DNA from: Faecalibacterium sp. UBA7177
Lineage (GTDB): Bacteria; Bacillota; Clostridia; Oscillospirales; Ruminococcaceae
Direction of reading: 5' to 3'
Assembly: GCA_002491225.1 (NCBI GenBank)
Contig: DKVN01000079.1
Coordinates: 523-8,640, forward strand
Length of the DNA stretch: 8,118 bases
In this document: piece by piece, positions 6,894-8,118 of the stretch
Position numbering within the stretch: the stretch's first letter is position 1
Layout: every line of letters starts with the position of its first letter
The notes under the pieces: model-generated
What the model was told of the DNA's origin: nothing
Database searches by the model: none
What the model saw: only the letters and a program-made list of their open reading frames with translations
Program-made: the position numbers and the translations under genes

Positions 6894-7235
6894 GGGGTTT
6901 GACAAAAAAGTAACACAGGAAGCAAAGGTTTGTCACAACTGCCAATTTCTGCCCGGCCGCCGCCGGATTTTTTGCCGCCTGCCCGGTACACTAAGGGCAG
7001 ATGGCCGCCTTGGCGGCACAAAAAGCGCCAAAAATGGCCCCGCCGCCCTGCGGCGCGGCGGGGCAGCACGCGGGGTGGCGGCCTTGCGCTGCCCGCCGCC
7101 GCCCGCAGAAGGCCCTTCGCCTCCCGGCGGAGCAGCGCGCAGCGCGGCGGCTTGGAGGCCGCGATTTTTATGGCCGCTCTGTTTTTCCGCGCCGCCCGGT
7201 CGGGCAGTGCGCATCGGCCGGAAAGGAGGCCCTTC
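6894..7235. other. Untranslated GC-rich region between gap and the HATPase gene
   Basis: No supported gene lies in these 342 nt. The left end (6894-6940) is AT-rich and holds the inverted repeat TGACAAA/TTTGTCA (6900-6906 and 6929-6935) just upstream of the gap -35 box. From 6950 rightward the DNA is very GC-rich, with a small palindrome GCCGCCTTGGCGGC (7004-7017), a terminator-like hairpin (7037-7064), and the AAGGAGG (7223-7229) of the next gene. Open frames cross it on both strands but lack start signals and protein-like content. A TTGACA at 6899-6904 on the plus strand has no matching -10, so the promoter of the HATPase gene was not located. Confidence 0.6.
7021..7064 (-). terminator. Terminator-like hairpin on the minus strand
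   Basis: The arms 7037-7046 and 7055-7064 form a perfect 10-bp stem (GCCCCGCCGC with GCGGCGGGGC) and an 8-nt loop. Read on the minus strand, the stem is followed by CATTTTTGGCGCTTTTTG. This has the form of an intrinsic terminator, yet no minus-strand gene lies upstream of it. It may block antisense transcription from the HATPase region into gap, or simply be chance structure in GC-rich DNA. Confidence 0.4.
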
Positions 7236-8033
7236 ATGCTGGAACCACCTGATCTCTGTGCGCCCCGCGCCGCCCTGCGGCTGGCCGGGGCGCTGCGCGG
7301 TTCGCTGACCCCGCTGTGCGCGGCGCTCGACGCCGGGGCCGATTGCCCCGCCTTGAGCGGCGCGGCCCGCACCGCCGCCTGCCGCCTGCTGCGCACCGCC
7401 CAAAATCTCGAGTGCTGCGCCCGCCTGCAGCGCCCGCTGCCCCCCGTCCCCTGCGCCGACCTCGCGGCGGTGACCGCCGCGATCTGCGAGGCGGCCCAGC
7501 TCTGCTGCGCCCACCGGCGACTGCGGCCCGCCCTGCGGGCCGAGGGCGGGGTGCTGCCGGTGGCGCTGCCCGCCTGGGTGCTGGCGGTGGTGGCGCTGAA
7601 CCTGCTGGATAACGCCCTGCTCTACGGCGGGCCCCAGCCCGCCGCGCGGGTCGAGGCGCGGCGGCAGGGCAAACACGCGGTGCTCACGGTGCGGGATGCC
7701 GGGCCCGGCATCCCCCCGGCGGCCCAGAGCCGGGCCTTCGCCCCCTTTGCCCCGCTGCCCGGCCCCCTGCGCGCCAAAGCGGCCCAGCCCCGGCCCGCCG
7801 AAGCGCACGGCGCGGGGCTGGGCCTGAGCCTCGCGGCGCTGGCGGCCAGGCGGGCGGGCGGGGTCTGCACCCTGGCCAGCCGCCCGGGACACGGCACGGC
7901 GGTGGCGGTGAGCCTGCCGCTCTGCGAGGGCGCGATGCCCGGCCCCTGCCCCACCGCCGCCGAGCTGCTGGCCGACCGGTACAGCCCGGTCTACCTGCAG
8001 CTCTGCGAGGTGTGCGTCCTGCCCGAGCCGTAG
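7236..8033 (+). CDS. Histidine-kinase-like HATPase protein lacking the phospho-His
   Basis: This 265-residue protein has the ATP-binding domain of the GHKL family in its C-terminal half: N-box NLLDNALLYGG (122-132), G1 box DAGPGIP (154-160), an F-box-like RAFAPFAPL (166-174) and G2 box GAGLGLSLA (192-200). The N-terminal helical part resembles a dimerisation domain, but at the expected HExRTPL site it has LRGSLTPLCAAL (20-31), with no histidine. There are no membrane segments or sensor domain. It is cysteine-rich: 15 Cys, ten of them in the first 91 residues. Beyond the ATPase fold is a tail of about 33 residues ending LADRYSPVYLQLCEVC (245-260). The start at 7236 is set by AAGGAGG (7223-7229), 6 nt upstream. 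G+C is very high (a counted row is 73%). The next gene lies outside the window, so no partner response regulator is visible. It may be a regulatory ATPase, an anti-sigma-like kinase or a degenerate sensor kinase; the exact role is unknown. Confidence 0.75.
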   Translation: MLEPPDLCAPRAALRLAGALRGSLTPLCAALDAGADCPALSGAARTAACRLLRTAQNLECCARLQRPLPPVPCADLAAVTAAICEAAQLCCAHRRLRPALRAEGGVLPVALPAWVLAVVALNLLDNALLYGGPQPAARVEARRQGKHAVLTVRDAGPGIPPAAQSRAFAPFAPLPGPLRAKAAQPRPAEAHGAGLGLSLAALAARRAGGVCTLASRPGHGTAVAVSLPLCEGAMPGPCPTAAELLADRYSPVYLQLCEVCVLPEP

Positions 8034-8118
8034 GCGGCGGGCCGGAGCGCGCTCAACAAACTGTCTAAAAACAAAGCGTATGCCAAAGCAAGATCAAATT
8101 TTTCCGACGGGCTTGGAA

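Noticed and set aside
6933..7892. 319-codon minus-strand frame opposite the HATPase gene.
   Set aside because: It has no RBS, is very rich in Gly/Arg/Ala/Gln, and the opposite strand has clear ATPase motifs.
8034..8118. AT-rich right end after the HATPase gene as a mobile-element border or next promoter.
   Set aside because: It contains a short GAGCGCGCTC palindrome and AT-rich sequence but no repeat, promoter pair or gene that can be supported within 85 nt.

Overview
The window reads as chromosomal DNA of a high-G+C Bacillota, most likely a gut Oscillospiraceae/Ruminococcaceae-type Clostridium relative. The evidence is a single-chain (alpha2) glycyl-tRNA synthetase, a Bacillus-type xanthine phosphoribosyltransferase, strong AGGAGG ribosome binding sites before almost every gene, and sigma-A-type promoters (TTTACA/TATACT) in DNA whose coding rows are about 65-75% G+C. 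The family-level placement is inference; genus cannot be told from this sequence.

Layout from left to right. An M29 aminopeptidase (9-1244, minus) lies downstream of glycyl-tRNA synthetase (1390-2805, minus), and the two are probably cotranscribed through a gap holding two perfect 10-bp inverted repeats. A 265-bp divergent promoter region separates glyQS from xpt (3071-3661, plus). Next come two minus-strand genes, a WYL-domain regulator (4479-5528) followed after 48 nt by a small protein with uracil-DNA-glycosylase-superfamily signatures (3741-4430). The small gene is clearly poorer in G+C than everything around it, so the pair looks like an accessory insert between housekeeping genes. A 21-bp perfect palindrome (5570-5613) overlaps the predicted -35 box of the WYL gene. 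It is followed by a strong terminator (5676-5706) for the glycolytic gene gap (5735-6763, minus). To the right is a GC-rich untranslated stretch with a terminator-like hairpin, then a very GC-rich plus-strand gene (7236-8033) for a cytosolic, cysteine-rich HATPase protein resembling a histidine kinase that has lost its phospho-accepting histidine.

Most of the window is ordinary core metabolism: translation, purine salvage, glycolysis and peptide turnover. The parts worth attention are the WYL/UDG-like pair, the palindrome at its promoter, the degenerate kinase-like protein, and the lack of the RNA switches (T-box, purine riboswitch) that often precede glyQS and xpt in Bacillota. No tRNA, rRNA, CRISPR array, insertion sequence or phage gene was seen. 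No complete, demonstrably new system could be shown from the sequence alone.
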